Shown here piece by piece: positions 12,042 to 24,376 of a DNA stretch of 64,000 bases. How positions within the stretch are numbered: the stretch's first letter is position 1; each line of letters opens with the position of its first letter. A program made the translations under genes and the position numbers. The stretch comes from Larix kaempferi (lineage: Eukaryota > Streptophyta > Pinopsida > Pinales > Pinaceae), in NCBI GenBank assembly GCA_027924585.1, contig BSBM01002076.1, positions 248,001-312,000 of the forward strand, written 5' to 3'. The notes under the pieces were generated by a model. It was not told the DNA's origin and did no database searches. It worked only from the letters and a program-made list of their open reading frames with translations.

Positions 12042-15000
12042 TTTCCCCATGATGTGTGAGGGAAGGAGCTTATCATATGGCCGATAAACATCATAGGTTC
12101 TATCATTTTCCAAAGGTATGAGCATTGTGATAGAGGATAGAAGAAACTGGTTGGAGACCGGAACACACACTCCATACATACTGCAAAAACTGAAAATACA
12201 TGGCCTCAATAATGAATGAGGAATAATCTCAAATATATGGACGAGGCGATCATACCCATGCTCGCATCAAGATATACAAATAATAATGAGGCCTAAAAGG
12301 GGACCTAAACAATACATAGAGAACTATGATGTACACCATAATGGTCTAGAGGGGACACAAATCTTGGACATACGCATGGTCTGACCATGACTCATCTGAA
12401 GAACTGATACATAGAAAAAATGGCATCCATACTAAATGAGGTACCATAACAACTGATGCTCTATTGGATATGAAGGTGTCCAACAACTGTATGGACTTAC
12501 CGACTGAGAGTCAGAATCTAAAAGGTACACTAGACTGGATCTAAACTGGGTACTCGAGGAAGCAATACAACTGGAGTGCTTCCGAATACTGTCGCCAATG
12601 CAACCTGGATATCTACGGGAACATACAATAGGGGGGGTTCCAAATTGACTCACCAATGTGCTAGAGTCAGGGGACATTTGGGGTCTTCGGCCAATAACTG
12701 AAGGGATCAATACCCTGTACGAATCTCAACGGTGCAATGATGGAGTTGGCGTCGAGCACATGAGAAACAATTTCACATCCCCTCCCATCTATCCAATGCA
12801 AGAAAGGGAATATGGCACTAAAATATGGGCTTTACACAAAACTTAGCCCCATTCTTTTGAATAAAACCAAATGGCATTACAATAAAATGCATATGTGTGC
12901 AGATGCAAATCAATTGAATATGCAGTGGAATAAAACTATCCACACACATTTCATACTCATCCAACATATCAAAATAACCCTCAAATTAAATATTGCAGAA
13001 GTAAACACAATAAAATACTCATCTTGATGTAATACTGTCCCAAGCAACTAGCTATGTCGCTGCAATGTTCCACCCAACCATAGGTCTCTTCCCAGCCTAT
13101 ATTCTTTCATCACTCAAAGACCACTCCCAAGCTGGGCATGATATCTACAAGGAAATGGGGACTCTCAAGCTCAACACATCCCAAAGCAATGGATACCCAA
13201 CTCATCCCCAGTAATCGACCATAGGGAAGAAAATGATTTCTCCCACAGATATACAAGCAAACAGTGAGCCAAAACAACCTCTATGGTCCCTAATCTATTT
13301 CCCTTTCTTCCCCACTGTTTTACAACACAAAAATTCCCTTCCCAACTAGGAGGATGAGGGAAAACAAAGCAAAACCATGGAGGAAAACGCCTAGGTAGCT
13401 CCAAACTCATGAGAGAGAAAAATTGATGGGTGAATAATGGCTTGGGGGAGAAATTAATGACTCTTTTCTTTCCCAAGAAGCCAAACAAGAATTTCCATGA
13501 AGGGTGGCTTTCCCATACCCAAATTTGGACAACCATACCTCTCCATTCCCCAAGGCATTAACTACCTCAACCAACTCTTAAGAGAGTAAATGATTAGGTA
13601 CAAAAATCAGCATGGGTAGTTGAGGGTTCATGGGTTATCTCATTGACACTTGGCTTGACTTGATTGGCTCAAAGGTTTGAATATTTCCCTCCCAATTCCT
13701 TGTAAACATCATGCCCCCATCTCTTGCTGCATTGCATAGATATTTGTGGGCATTTATATTAAAATGCATATTTACAATCCCCATGGTTCACTAGCACATG
13801 GGTAGCATAATATCCAATACTTGCCTCTTCATGGTCTAGCATTCACTAGCGAGGCCTTGGCCTTGAGCTCCACGTTAGGAATAATACATAATATGCATAC
13901 AATATTTACATTATAGCCCAAAATATTACAAGGGTCAAAATGAGGATGTGACAAACAACCATTCCAAGAGGCACTAAGGAATCCTCTCAGATGGTCTGTA
14001 GGCACTTACCATTGATGGGATGAGTCCAAGGTACAAGGGCCTCTGGGTCTATCCTCTAGAAAAAAGGTGTTGGGGTCGACAGAGGGATACCTCCAGCTAT
14101 CAAGGCAATGATGGTTCCTTGGTGGGAGTGCGAGGTATACAACAGAAAGGTGATGGTACTGAAGCTGCGACTAGCATACTGGGGGGGGAAGGGATCGTAG
14201 AGTGGGGGGACTCAAACTTCCTTTGTTTAAAGTATGACAGAAAGGTTGACCTGGTAGCATAGGAAACTAACTTTGGGGAAGGTGATCATAGCTTAATGAA
14301 CTAGGGATTGTGATTGCAATGGGGGAGACTCAAGTGGGAATTGGTGGGTGATATCGGGAGACTCGAAGGGTGGCATATTGCATAATACTCCAACAAAGGA
14401 GACCATACTAGGGGTGTTTCCATAATGTGGGGACTATATATGATCTGGCGTGGCACCGAGAGGCACCGTTTTGACCTTCTTCATGGTTTAAGGAGCTTGA
14501 AGAAGAGATAGAAGTGTGCTCAAAATGGTACTGTCATGTGGATTTGTACGAGCCTAGGAAAGTTCATGTTGGTGGGTGATTTCAATTTTAAAGAGTCTAA
14601 AAGCGATAAGAAGACTCTGAAATGGTGGAAAGGTACCATCGTGTGGATTTATATGATCCCAGGACAGTGCATGCTAGTGGTTGCTTTCAATTTTAGAGAT
14701 TCTGAAAGCAATAAGAAGACTCCAAAGGGGGTTTCTTTTTTATGTGTTAGTCTCCAAGGCCCGAAAAAACATAAAAGTGTGCAATGAAGAACTCTTCTAG
14801 ACGGTGTGACTAGAGTATTCATTTTTTCTTAATTAGTCTACCAGGTTCAGAAAAGGGTTAAACTTATACCATATAGATTCCCTTTCAGGTACTTTAATGA
14901 GCATGAAAGGAAGCAAGATTGCTCGACGATCTTTTCATAGTTTTAGGAGTCAGAAAAGAGCTTAACATAAACTCCCTAAGTGCCTTTTTCATAAAGGAAT

Positions 15001-15780
15001 TGCTCGATCCGAAAAAAGGGATAAAATTATACCGAACAAATATAATGGCCAAGCAAGGAGGAAGTGTTCAATCAAGGGACAATTATGATATACAAGAATG
15101 AAGGTGAGGGGGGAACACTGATGGGGCCTCCTTGCGGGGTGATGAATGGTGGAAAAATAATGCAATAACTGTAGTATGGATGGAGAGGAGGGCTCATGAA
15201 GAGGCCGCGATGCAAAAAATGGCAAAAAGCGACGGTGGTGAGGGGCATGGAAAAAATGTTCAAAAAAAGTGGTAGTGAGAGCGAGAAATGATCTCGAGCA
15301 TCATTATGGGCACGAAAATCTGAATATGACAGTGAAGACAGTGCGAAAGATGGAGGTTATATTTCTGCCTGGAATGGTCAAATCAAAAGTAGGGTAAAAA
15401 TGGCTATAAATAAAGGTGAGCCCACCAAGCCAAGGATGTGGTGGTGGGGAAAAATGATGACCCGCGGGGGTGGAATACTAGGCGTATCAAATCAAATCAA
15501 ATATACAAGTGACACATGACCTCAAAAATGGTTGAGATCACGCATGTGATAAAGTGAGTAGGGTTAATGACCTGCCCCCATGCTATGTGCATGGGGTTTG
15601 TGATTGTGGATCACATATGTGTTGTGTTGAGAAATTGGATCATTGACATGCTGAGATATATGTGATGGGGAAGGTTTAAAATGACTGAGCATGCACCTTA
15701 TCCCAGGGTCAAGGTAATCTCTTATGCCCCCTAACTCAGAGGTGTCAATGCGATGAAGATGTTATTTCAAAGAGGGATCA
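12042..15780. other. Non-coding interior of a decayed minus-strand gypsy element (inferred)
   Basis: No pol domains (RT, RNase H, integrase) are recognisable on either strand. By position it lies between the candidate 3' LTR (about 12041) and the gag-like remnant at 15.8-16.1 kb, so it may be a non-autonomous element's interior. The one clear internal structure is the 105-bp duplication at 14527. Confidence 0.35.
14527..14736. repeat. 105-bp imperfect tandem duplication
   Basis: GGTACTGTCATGTGGATTTG at 14527 and GGTACCATCGTGTGGATTTA at 14632 start two colinear units. Both continue through TTTCAATTTTA and AATAAGAAGACT-like words, at a 105-bp period. Confidence 0.8.
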
Positions 15781-16096
15781 ACATGGCATTGACAAATTGC
15801 TGGTGGGGGGGGTACCATGAGGCTGTGGGTCGTGGTGGCATACTATAGTACTAAAATGATGATGGGGGATTCCCCTTGTGGGGTGGATTCCCCCAGTATC
15901 ATTGATGAGAATGATGATGATGATGAGTAGGCAATTTTTTGGGCCTGCCTCCATGCAGTGGGCATGTGATTTCCTCGTCGATTTGAAAAGGTTGAACATG
16001 TGGGTCAGAAGGATCGGTTGAAGGGGACGACAGGATAGGGGGGTCGTGAGTGGAAACCATATAAATAGTGTTAACTCCTGCCGATGAAGAGGATTC
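15781..16096 (-). pseudogene. Ty3/gypsy gag-like remnant, downstream part
   Basis: The minus strand reads a Pro/Ser-rich stretch (NTIYMVSTHDPP, then DEEITCPLHGGRPKKLP) before stops. Its upstream half was displaced to 38.97 kb when the copia element inserted at 16096/16097. No complete domain is visible. Assignment to gypsy rests on continuity with the 38969-40860 remnant. Confidence 0.5.
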
Positions 16097-16687
16097 TATT
16101 GATGTATTTGTAACTTCGGAATATATTCTTCTATGTATTACATTTGTACTTTATTGTATATCCCACAGAGATGTATTATTCCTCTGATTGGAAGTGTCGT
16201 CATTTGTATTTGGAAGTGTCATCATGTGTATTGACAAGTTTTGTCATTTGTATTGATGGGTTATTAGACCACCAGTGTGGGGCCGGCCCTGGTTAGCACA
16301 CGTGGTTGTGTTATTAGACTTGAGTAGTAAGTCGGCCCCAATGGATTATTGGCAGGTCAAGTCAGTTTATAAATAGAGAGGTTGTGTCTCTCATTTATCT
16401 CATTCACTCACTTCTCAAGCTCCCATAGCTAAGAGAGAAAGTGGTGCACTTGTGGAGGAGGAGGAGCATCTACTAGAGACCTCTTATTTGGTTTGATCAT
16501 TGTGATCTTGGTTTGTGGATCATCTTATCTCTGAGGAAGTTGCGGGGTTTTTCACCTTCTTGGTTTTTCCTAGTGAAACTCTATGCCTCTTGTGTGATTG
16601 CTATTGTGTCTATGATTGATATGTTGTGCATTTTATTCTCGTAGTGATCCTGAATGATAATGGTACAAAATTATCAAAAAATTAACA
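16097..16687 (+). repeat. Copia 5' LTR
   Basis: It matches 38391-38968 along its length. It carries about 22 extra bases from an internal duplication near 16200 and further small indels. It ends AATTAACA. Confidence 0.93.
16368..16375 (+). promoter_or_regulatory. TATA box of copia LTR
   Basis: TATAAATA followed by GAGAGG. The same box is in the 3' LTR near 38641. It is the probable U3 core promoter for the element's transcript. Confidence 0.65.
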
Positions 16688-16699
16688 TGGTATCAGAGT
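16688..16699 (+). promoter_or_regulatory. Copia primer binding site (initiator tRNA-Met type)
   Basis: TGGTATCAGAGT immediately follows the LTR end. This is the classic plant copia minus-strand primer site, complementary to the 3' end of initiator tRNA-Met, with one change at the last base. Confidence 0.85.
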
Positions 16700-17237
16700 T
16701 GACCTAAGAAGAAGGCATTGTGCAGCTGCAGAAGCTAGGGCTTCTTAATATTTTGGTTTCTCTTCACATATCATCAAAGGAAGGAGGCTACATTGACTCT
16801 CCTTGGAAGGGCACATCTTTCTGTCGAGACATAATTCAATTATGAGCATTTTCAGTTTTTGACCTAAAAATTAGGGTTTCTGCAAAAATTGGAATTTCTG
16901 AATTCCGAGACCATGGCTGGAAGCTCCCTAGAAAAATCGAAGTTTAGAGCTTTGGATTGAACTTTTTTGGTAGGGTGAAGCTCCGGGAAAGCCAAACCCT
17001 GATTCAGGGTCCGCCTTAGTGAATCCAGAAATCTAAAAGGCAATTTTGACGGGTGAAACTTTGCACAGATTGACCAGCTGAGCAAGGCACATCTTTCTAT
17101 CCTTTCAGAAGTTTGAAATTCAAATTTTGAATTTTTAGGGTTTCTTTGACAAACCCTAGTCCAGCTCCAGATCCAATTTTCAGCAAATCAAGTGGTAAGA
17201 CCTAAATCTTTTATTTCCATTTGAGTTTCTCATTAAA

Positions 17238-18134
17238 ATGTCTCACCACACCAAGCTTGAGGATAAGCTTGATGGAGATGATAAATTCCGAGCATGGAAG
17301 TATAGGATTGGGTTAACCCTAGAAGAAAATGATTTGGACATCTACATAAAAGAAGAGGTTCTAGTTCCAGACAGAGATGAGGCTAAGGCCCTACACAAGA
17401 AGTACTTGGTCAAGGATAAGAGAATCATTGTTGATTCTAAAAAGGACCATCTCATACCCCATGTGTCTTCCCTAAAGATACCTAAGGAGATGTTTGACTC
17501 CTTGACCAAATTGTTTGAAGGAAAGAACATAAATCGAAGGATGACTCTGCGAAACCAATTGAAAGGGGTAAAGCTTTAGAATGGTGAGACCAGTCAATCT
17601 TACTTTTTTAAGGGCTCCCAAATCAAGGAACAACTTGAAGCTGTGGATGAAGTAGTGGAGAATGGTGAAATTGTAATGACCACTTTGAATGGCCTACCTA
17701 GGTCATGGGACTCCTTCATCCAAGGAATCCGTGCAAGAAGAAAATTGATCTCCTTCAATAGACTATGGGAAGAATGCTCACAAGAAGAAGCTAGGCTTGT
17801 GGCCCGAGAATAAAAGATGGGGAATGAAGATCAAGCCCTCACAGCACACACTAAGGGTAGTAATTTTAAGAGGGAGAAATATCATAACAAGAAACACTCT
17901 CATTTCCATCGAAAGAAGAAAGATCGCTCCCACATTAGATGCTTCATTTGTGATGAGAAAGGACACTTTGCTTCAGAATGTCCCAAGAAAAGAAAAGTCT
18001 TCAACAAGAAGAAGAAAGGCAGCAAGAAGAGATATCATGCTCATGCTGCTGAGGATGATGAACCACCCAAGAAGAAGGCTAGAGCAGAAAGTGATGACTC
18101 ATCAAGTGAAGACGAATATGTCCTAATCTCTGCT
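17238..18134 (+). pseudogene. Copia gag (nucleocapsid) with two nonsense codons
   Basis: The frame from ATG 17238 encodes a copia Gag: N-terminal KLDGDDKFRAWKYRI, a central UBN2-like region, then a zinc knuckle CFICDEKGHFASECP at about 17941 (C-x2-C-x4-H-x4-C) and a Lys-rich acidic tail. Stops at 17577 (TAG) and about 17811 (TAA) sit where related proteins have Gln-type codons. After 18134 the nested element begins; the extra residues to a stop at 18176 are its LTR. The frame resumes at 33783. Gag packages element RNA in cytoplasmic particles. Confidence 0.9.
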
Positions 18135-19111
18135 TGTTATACCTCTATATTTCACAGTGTCGCATCTGCACCATGAAAAGAGTTGACGACACTTCCCCTA
18201 CTGCTTTAAACCACTCAGAAGAGAAAAATGATGAGTGAACCTTGAAGGCAAACTTACCCTGACAAGTTTTCACCCAGCTGAGACTTTATTTACCCTAAGT
18301 ACCACGTTTTGCTCTGTCTTAGACACGCGGTAGTCCACACTACCACGCTATGCTTTGTCCCTGCCGTGCAGTACTACCGCGTTATGCTCAGATTGCTGGG
18401 CGCGGTACTCTTTTTAGAGCCCTTTTGCCATGGCTTGTGGGATTTTGGATTTTCGAAGATATTGGAAGATTGGGGTCCTTGATTCGATCTCAACTCATTT
18501 TCTGTGATTGGAAACCCTGATCCACTTACTTCTCTCTAGATCCACCCATCTCTCTTGTTGGTTAACCCTACCATACACTATAAAAGAGAGTCATTCCATG
18601 GGAAAAGGGGAGGACTCTTAGAAGTACCAAACTTATGATCTTGCATCCTTGTGGTGATAGCTAGAGGAGGAAGCACTTGGAGCTGGAGGATTTGCTTGGA
18701 CATCAAGCAACCTTTGTAAGCATTCTTCAAGTTTGTAATAAAGATAACTTGTCTCGTTTTTCCCATTTCATGTGTATTGTACAAGTCTTTAGCATGGAAT
18801 GTATCTAGTCTAGATTTGAATCTAATCTTTACTTCAAGGTATTTGGAAGCTTGTATGCTTGTTCTTTGTTTGATTCCAACAGGTTCTACATTGGAGCTTT
18901 TGGATCAAGAGCTAGAAGCGGGACAAACGTCAGATTGAAAGGTGAGTTATATCTTTCATTGTTTCTGAATGCATGTAATCTTGTTGTGAAAGTTAGTTCA
19001 GGAATTTCAAGGTAGCATTTGTTTTGTTTTGTTCTTACCTTAGATTCAGTTAGGAATCTGCTTTAAGTTAAGAGAATTTTGACTTATCCATAGGGAAAAA
19101 TTCTACCAACA
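18135..19111 (+). repeat. Tat-like 5' LTR
   Basis: 977 bp, equal in length to the 3' LTR. Substitutions between the two are concentrated in 18300-18430, the block carrying GCGGTA motifs. Confidence 0.96.
18579..18586 (+). promoter_or_regulatory. TATA box of Tat-like LTR
   Basis: TATAAAAG in the middle of the LTR, conserved at 33250-33257 in the 3' LTR. Probable U3 core promoter. Confidence 0.65.
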
Positions 19112-19115
19112 AGAA

Positions 19116-19130
19116 TGGCGACTCCGCTGG
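19116..19130 (+). promoter_or_regulatory. Primer binding site, tRNA-Arg type
   Basis: TGGCGACTCCGCTGG starts four bases past the LTR end. This matches the tRNA-Arg-directed site known from plant Tat/Ogre elements. Confidence 0.8.
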
Positions 19131-19344
19131 TTTTGATTTCTGCTTGATTGATTCAGTTCACTATCATCCATCTTTTGATTGTGATTTTTTATTGCACTTC
19201 AAACCAGTTTTGAATCTTGGTCTTTTTGACCTTTATTCACCCCTCCTCGCTATATTTTTTCTCCCTGTATGATCACTGAGTCCCCTGGGTTAGCAGCAAC
19301 TCTGAAAACTCCATTTTCTTTTCTAAAGTTGCACTTTTTTCTTA

Positions 19345-19475
19345 CCTTGCAACAGTACCGCGCCCTTAAAATTCTCTACAGTGCGGTAGTACCGCGTTCT
19401 CTGCATTAGTACCAGAGCGGTACTGTAACAGTGCCGCGCTACAGTCTGACCTTGACACGCGGTAGTGTCTGCAAT
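19345..19475. repeat. Cluster of GCGGTA(C/G)T hairpin motifs
   Basis: Inverted copies form perfect or near-perfect hairpins. GCGGTA-G-TACCGC spans 19383-19395. GCGGTACTGT with ACAGTGCCGC spans 19417-19437. Single copies flank these (AGTACCGCG near 19354, ACGCGGTAGT near 19458). Related copies occur in the LTR (18300-18415) and at 30530-30620. Confidence 0.8.
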
Positions 19476-20346
19476 TTTTTAAATTTTTTATCCTTGCTTG
19501 GTTTCCTGAGTCTTTCTCTGCCTTATGTAGTGTTTGTTGTTGCCTGTTATCATTCTGCCCATTTTACACTCTATGTGGTGTGCTTATTGCTTGTTTGTGA
19601 GCTTGATTGTTGTGTGAATTAGTGGCAGTTTTGGCACATAGGATCACCCCTTCATTTTCAGTGCATTGATTTGATCTTCCCATCATAGCCATACCATCAT
19701 CACTATTCTCTGTTACTGCATTGTGTAGCTTTTACAGTCACATTGTTTCCATTACTTTTATTAAAATTCATACTGAAAGATATCATTGGAAAACAATTGT
19801 GTTATTTTGATTAAAATGGTCTTGTAGCATCATTGTGCATTTAGGAAGTGAAAAATTGAAATTTGCCACATAAATTCTCATATTTGAAGCATCTTAGATT
19901 GTAGGATCAGTGAATTAAAAAGAGTGTTTATTTCAGTTTGGCTTCATTTACAAAAAGAAAAAGAAAAATTTCTTGTTTTGGTTTTTTATTGCTTGTGAAA
20001 AATTTCATGCATTTTTGATCGAAGAACTCTCTCTCTCCCATAGCTAGATTTCATCGAAGACAAAGGATTATTTTCGATTCATTCTCATTTGCATGGTTTG
20101 AGTCATCATAACACCATCAAGTTTCACGTCCATCTTCCCGATTGAGTAAGACAACCACTAAAATTAATCTCCCTAATTAAACCAACATTAACCTCACTTG
20201 AGGAAATCAAAAGAATTTGGTAGTTAGGTAGGACACTGGGGATAGGCATCAAAATAATTCCCCCTTGTCATTTTCATCTGAGACATAGTTGTTGTCTTCT
20301 AGGGAACTAAAATCCTCTAGTATTTATTGACACAGTCACAGCCAGT

Positions 20347-20658
20347 TTGTGGAGGGGCCTCCTGACTGTTTCTAACTTTCAGGGGCTAAACTGCCGCGAG
20401 ATTGAGAATCGGACGGATTTTGTGGAATGCCGCACTCCACTTATCCCTAAGGAAACATCGATCATTGACTTCTTCGGAAGGCTGAAGTGCCCAAAACATT
20501 TTCCAACGTGTCATGAACGAGGTAGCTTAGTGACTATTCTACTAGGGCTCTTTTACCTAGGATCCCTTTCGGTAGAGGGATATCCTTCTTATATTGGTCT
20601 CTCACATTGTATTGTTCGACTTGGATTTCATCACCTTGCGAAGGATACAGCTTGTTGA
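20347..20658 (+). CDS. Unrecognised small ORF in the Tat-like leader
   Basis: 103 codons read from TGTGGAGGGG at 20347 (an ATG start is not obvious; the codon there is TTG). Composition looks protein-like (TDFVECRTPLIPKETSII, HERGSLVTILLGLFYL) but no domain is recognised. Ogre/Tat elements are known to carry an extra ORF upstream of gag, so this could be a remnant of one. It could equally be chance. Confidence 0.3.
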   Translation: MWRGLLTVSNFQGLNCREIENRTDFVECRTPLIPKETSIIDFFGRLKCPKHFPTCHERGSLVTILLGLFYLGSLSVEGYPSYIGLSHCIVRLGFHHLAKDTAC

Positions 20659-20924
20659 GGTCTCCAGCTCTTAGTTAGGAGTTTGCTTGTTATCTCATCT
20701 TTGTAGAGGGTCATTTTTCTTTTTTAGGGACTGCTTGTTGGCATTCTGGCCATTTTTTGTATCAGCTCGCTTATTGAGACACCGGTCTCAGTATAGATTT
20801 TAGAGCTTGCTTTTTTGGCCTGCGAGCCTTGCTTTTTCTAGCTCCTCTTCTGCACACTTAGCTGCATTAGAGTTTTTGAGTTCTTTGTTACGAAACTGCC
20901 CCCGATTTTCATTTTCCTGTCATC

Positions 20925-23900
20925 ATGTTAGAACCACCACGAAGATCACGACGAGTACAGGGCAAGATCCCTCCACCACCACCACTGCCACGGACCTATG
21001 GTCCACCTGCATCACGCATTCCCGCTCCTCCTAGCCGCGGTGCTGGTCGATGGAACATTCCACCACCGATAAATACCACATCATCAGTTCCGCCTGTAAC
21101 TGCTACTCACAGCACAGTCTCAGAATCTATTACAGCTTCTGCAACCACTAGCATATCTGAGACTCCCACTGTCACTTCACCCACTGTTATTATAGATTTA
21201 TCTGCCACAGTGGACACCATTACAGCGGCTGAACCTAGTACAGCCCAAAATACTAGACCAGAGGTCATCCTCCTACTTGATGCCAACACCTCCCGTCCAT
21301 CAGACATTTTTCACGATGACACAGACGGATCTGTTGGCACCACCGAAGGGTCCGACCAGGACATACCTGGCTTGATTTCAGTCCCAGGAGGGTACGTTGA
21401 AATCGTTGAAGATACTCGACTTCCTGACACACCTTTTGAACCAGATTATGGCTTCATTACTTCCCAGGCGGAGCTTCCGCCTGTTATCACTACGTCACCC
21501 AGTGTTCATCCGCAAGAAACAAGTTCTTCTAGCAACGTACCTTGTACTATATCTCTACCCAACCTCCCTCCGGGACACGAAATCATGGCTTCCATCTAGT
21601 CTAGTATGGTTAGTCTAGCAAACTCCCCATTAGCATCAGCACGGTTTAGACATGACACAGAGCAAATGCTCTCGACAACGTCTAGATATCCCCCCGTTAC
21701 TCGTCCTTTTGACTATTGGGATCCCAACATCCCGTCTAGCATAGAGTTTTGTCACTCCTTTGCAGACGGCTCCAGACCTTCGGACGTTACTATACCTAGG
21801 TTCCCGCCGGATCCCCAAAACTCTTTTCAGGACATGAACTCGGACCCAGTTTTCGATGGTCCTCCTATCATTGAACACGTTATGGACGACGCCGATACCC
21901 CTGGACTAAATTCCCCACATTTGCTGCCATCACCCATTTTTGGCGCACATTCTATGAGGGATAACCCATTTTTTTCTCTGTCCTCGCCTGTCAGATATGG
22001 ATGACCCCCTCCGCAAATCGGTACTTTTGGCACCGTTGGCCAATCCACACTATCATATTTGGCTAGCGGCGGAAGAACACATAGTCATACTGCTGGATCT
22101 TCCGTTTTGACCGGAGGATCACCTTCAACCACCATTTACACTATATTAGGAGGTGGACAACCAATTGCAGTGGTCCCTAACTCCAACATGCAAACCCCCC
22201 CTAGTGGGCCATCAACCCAACCAGCTGGAGGACAACCCTTTGTTGGGAACTCCATTGTTAGTCAACAACCTCCTCCTATAGGGCCATCAACCCAACTAGT
22301 TGGAGGACAACCTTTTGTTGGGAACCCCGTTCCTAGTCAACAGCCTCCTCCTATAGGGCCATCCAACCCATCTGCTGGCGGACAACCCATTGGTCCCATC
22401 CAACAACTCTCCCAACCAGTAGCATATGCTCAGTATGGTATGTACAACACACCTGGCAGCGGGAAACCCTATTACGGTGTTCCAACCGGACTCATTCTCA
22501 ACCTCCCCCATCAAGTATGCTTCCTTCTTGGGACCCTCAAATCCCACAGAGCGGGGGGTACTCACTTTTTGGAAACTGGAACCAAGCTGGGGGGCAATCT
22601 CAGATTCCCCCAACTTGAATTCTGGATTCCCTTACCCTTCAGCTGCTACAACTCCATGGAACCCATCCCTTCAATTTCCACTCGCTCCCCAAGGAGGAAC
22701 GAGCCTTCCATGGACACCGCCGTCGCAGCCACCCCCCAACCCTGCTATGGGAAACCCTCCACTTACTCAATATAGTGGTAACATCCCTGAAACACAACAA
22801 TTCCAAGGAACTTTTCCCCAACTAAGAGCAGCAACTATTCCTGGGTTTCCGCAACCCTAGGGTACCATACCCACTCAGCAGAACATCCACCAACCGGTTA
22901 CTTACAATCAATCGGTTAACCGGATGGCTTACTACCCACAGAACTTCCAGCAGTACCCCCCGAGAAACACATATGGGTATAACACACAGCAGTATGCTAT
23001 GCAGGGCCCTCCAGGTTTCTTTGCACCACATGGTTATTACTCATACCCGCAAACTAACCATCAACTTCCCTTTTTGGCCACACTTGACTTACCTGATTTG
23101 TCAAGGCTAATCAACGATCCTATATGGCATGAACCTCACTGGCCACCTATCCCAGCCAAACTCCCGTCGGACATCCCCAAGTTCGATGCTAAGCCCAGGG
23201 AAGATCCCAAGAACCACGTGATGACCTTCCATCTTTGGTGTTCATCCAACTCCTTGATGGATGATTCCATTAGACTTCGGCTCTTCCAATGTATGCTTAC
23301 CGGCATGGCAGCAAAATGGTACATCGAGCTGCCACAACACTCTTTTCGTGATTTCAACACTTTGGCTATGCAGTTTCTAACTCATTTCCAGCTCCCCATC
23401 CGGTATGAGACTGGAACAGAACTGTTAACCTCACTGCGTCAAACCACTTCTACACACATTTCGGATCACATCCATGAGTGACGATGACGCCGTAGGCTAA
23501 TTAAGGCACCCATTCCGGATCAGCTACTCGCTAATTGGTTCACAAAATCTTTTTTGCCTCCCATAGCCAGAGATATCGCTATGTGCGGGCCGGTTACAGA
23601 AGAACAAGCCATCTCGGCAGCCCAGTACATGGATTTGGTATACACTCAATCTGGTACTTTACATGAACTTCTTCCTCATGCCTCCCGCATTAACACTGAT
23701 CCAACCAAACCTACCACTAAACCTCCCATTGATGGTATCGTCGGTTCATTCAAGACCCAGCCTACTACCAACTCGACGGGACAACAAGCTTCTGCTTCCC
23801 CCGCTTTACCTCAGGCTGTTCAAAAACAACTACGTCTCCTGCTATTTCCTCCAAAGTGAACGCAGTTCAATCTACATCACAACCATCCAAGGGAAAGAAG

Positions 23901-24376
23901 AAAAACAATCGTGGTAAACCTAAGAAAAACCAGCAGGAGAACCCCAAGCCACAACCCACCCAGAATGACCAGAAACCACGTCGAAAGGCTAAGTTTCCCT
24001 ACCTAATTTGTCAAGACGATCACTACACACGTGACTGTCCCTACAAAGATGAATTCAACAAATTTGTTAAAGGATCCTCTTGCCCGGCAGTGTTAACTGA
24101 CCCTTTCCATCAACAGCAACAGCAGATGGTTGCCCAAGAAACCCCACAAGGGGGCAACCCGACCAATCCAACCCGCGGAGAGACATCCACAAATCGTGAA
24201 ATCCTGATGACGAGTAATGAAGAGATTCATATAACCACTCGTTCAAAGACGTATGACAATCCTCCAAGTTCAAACAAACAATCGGAGATAGCCAAAGGAA
24301 AATCTCCCGTTGAAGCTCTGACTCCTATTCCCCCCCTACCAGCCATCTCCATATCAAGATACCGCTTACGGATACA
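20925..24376 (+). pseudogene. Tat-like gag, decayed
   Basis: The frame opens at ATG 20925 with a Pro/Ser/Thr-rich N-terminus. It continues through TAG (about 21597) and TGA (about 22002), then needs at least two frame changes around 22490-22640 in a Pro/Gln/Gly-rich repeat (SQQPPPIGPS). The retrotransposon gag domain lies at 23130-23540 (PKFDAKPREDPKNHVMTFHLW, then GMAAKWYIELP), with TGA codons after HIHE. A further shift near 23850 leads to a Lys-rich segment and a zinc knuckle at about 24000 (YLICQDDHYTRDCP) whose first Cys has become Tyr. Gag assembles particles and binds element RNA; this copy cannot. Confidence 0.88.

Larger units (their letters stand above)
19131..20924 (+). other. Tat-like 5' leader
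   Basis: 1.8 kb of mostly non-coding leader between primer site and gag. It contains the hairpin motif cluster near 19345-19475 and one unrecognised ORF at 20347-20658. Confidence 0.6.

Noticed and set aside
13171-13536. 121-aa minus-strand ORF
   Set aside because: Aromatic-rich translation with no domain, inside the presumed non-coding interior of a gypsy element.
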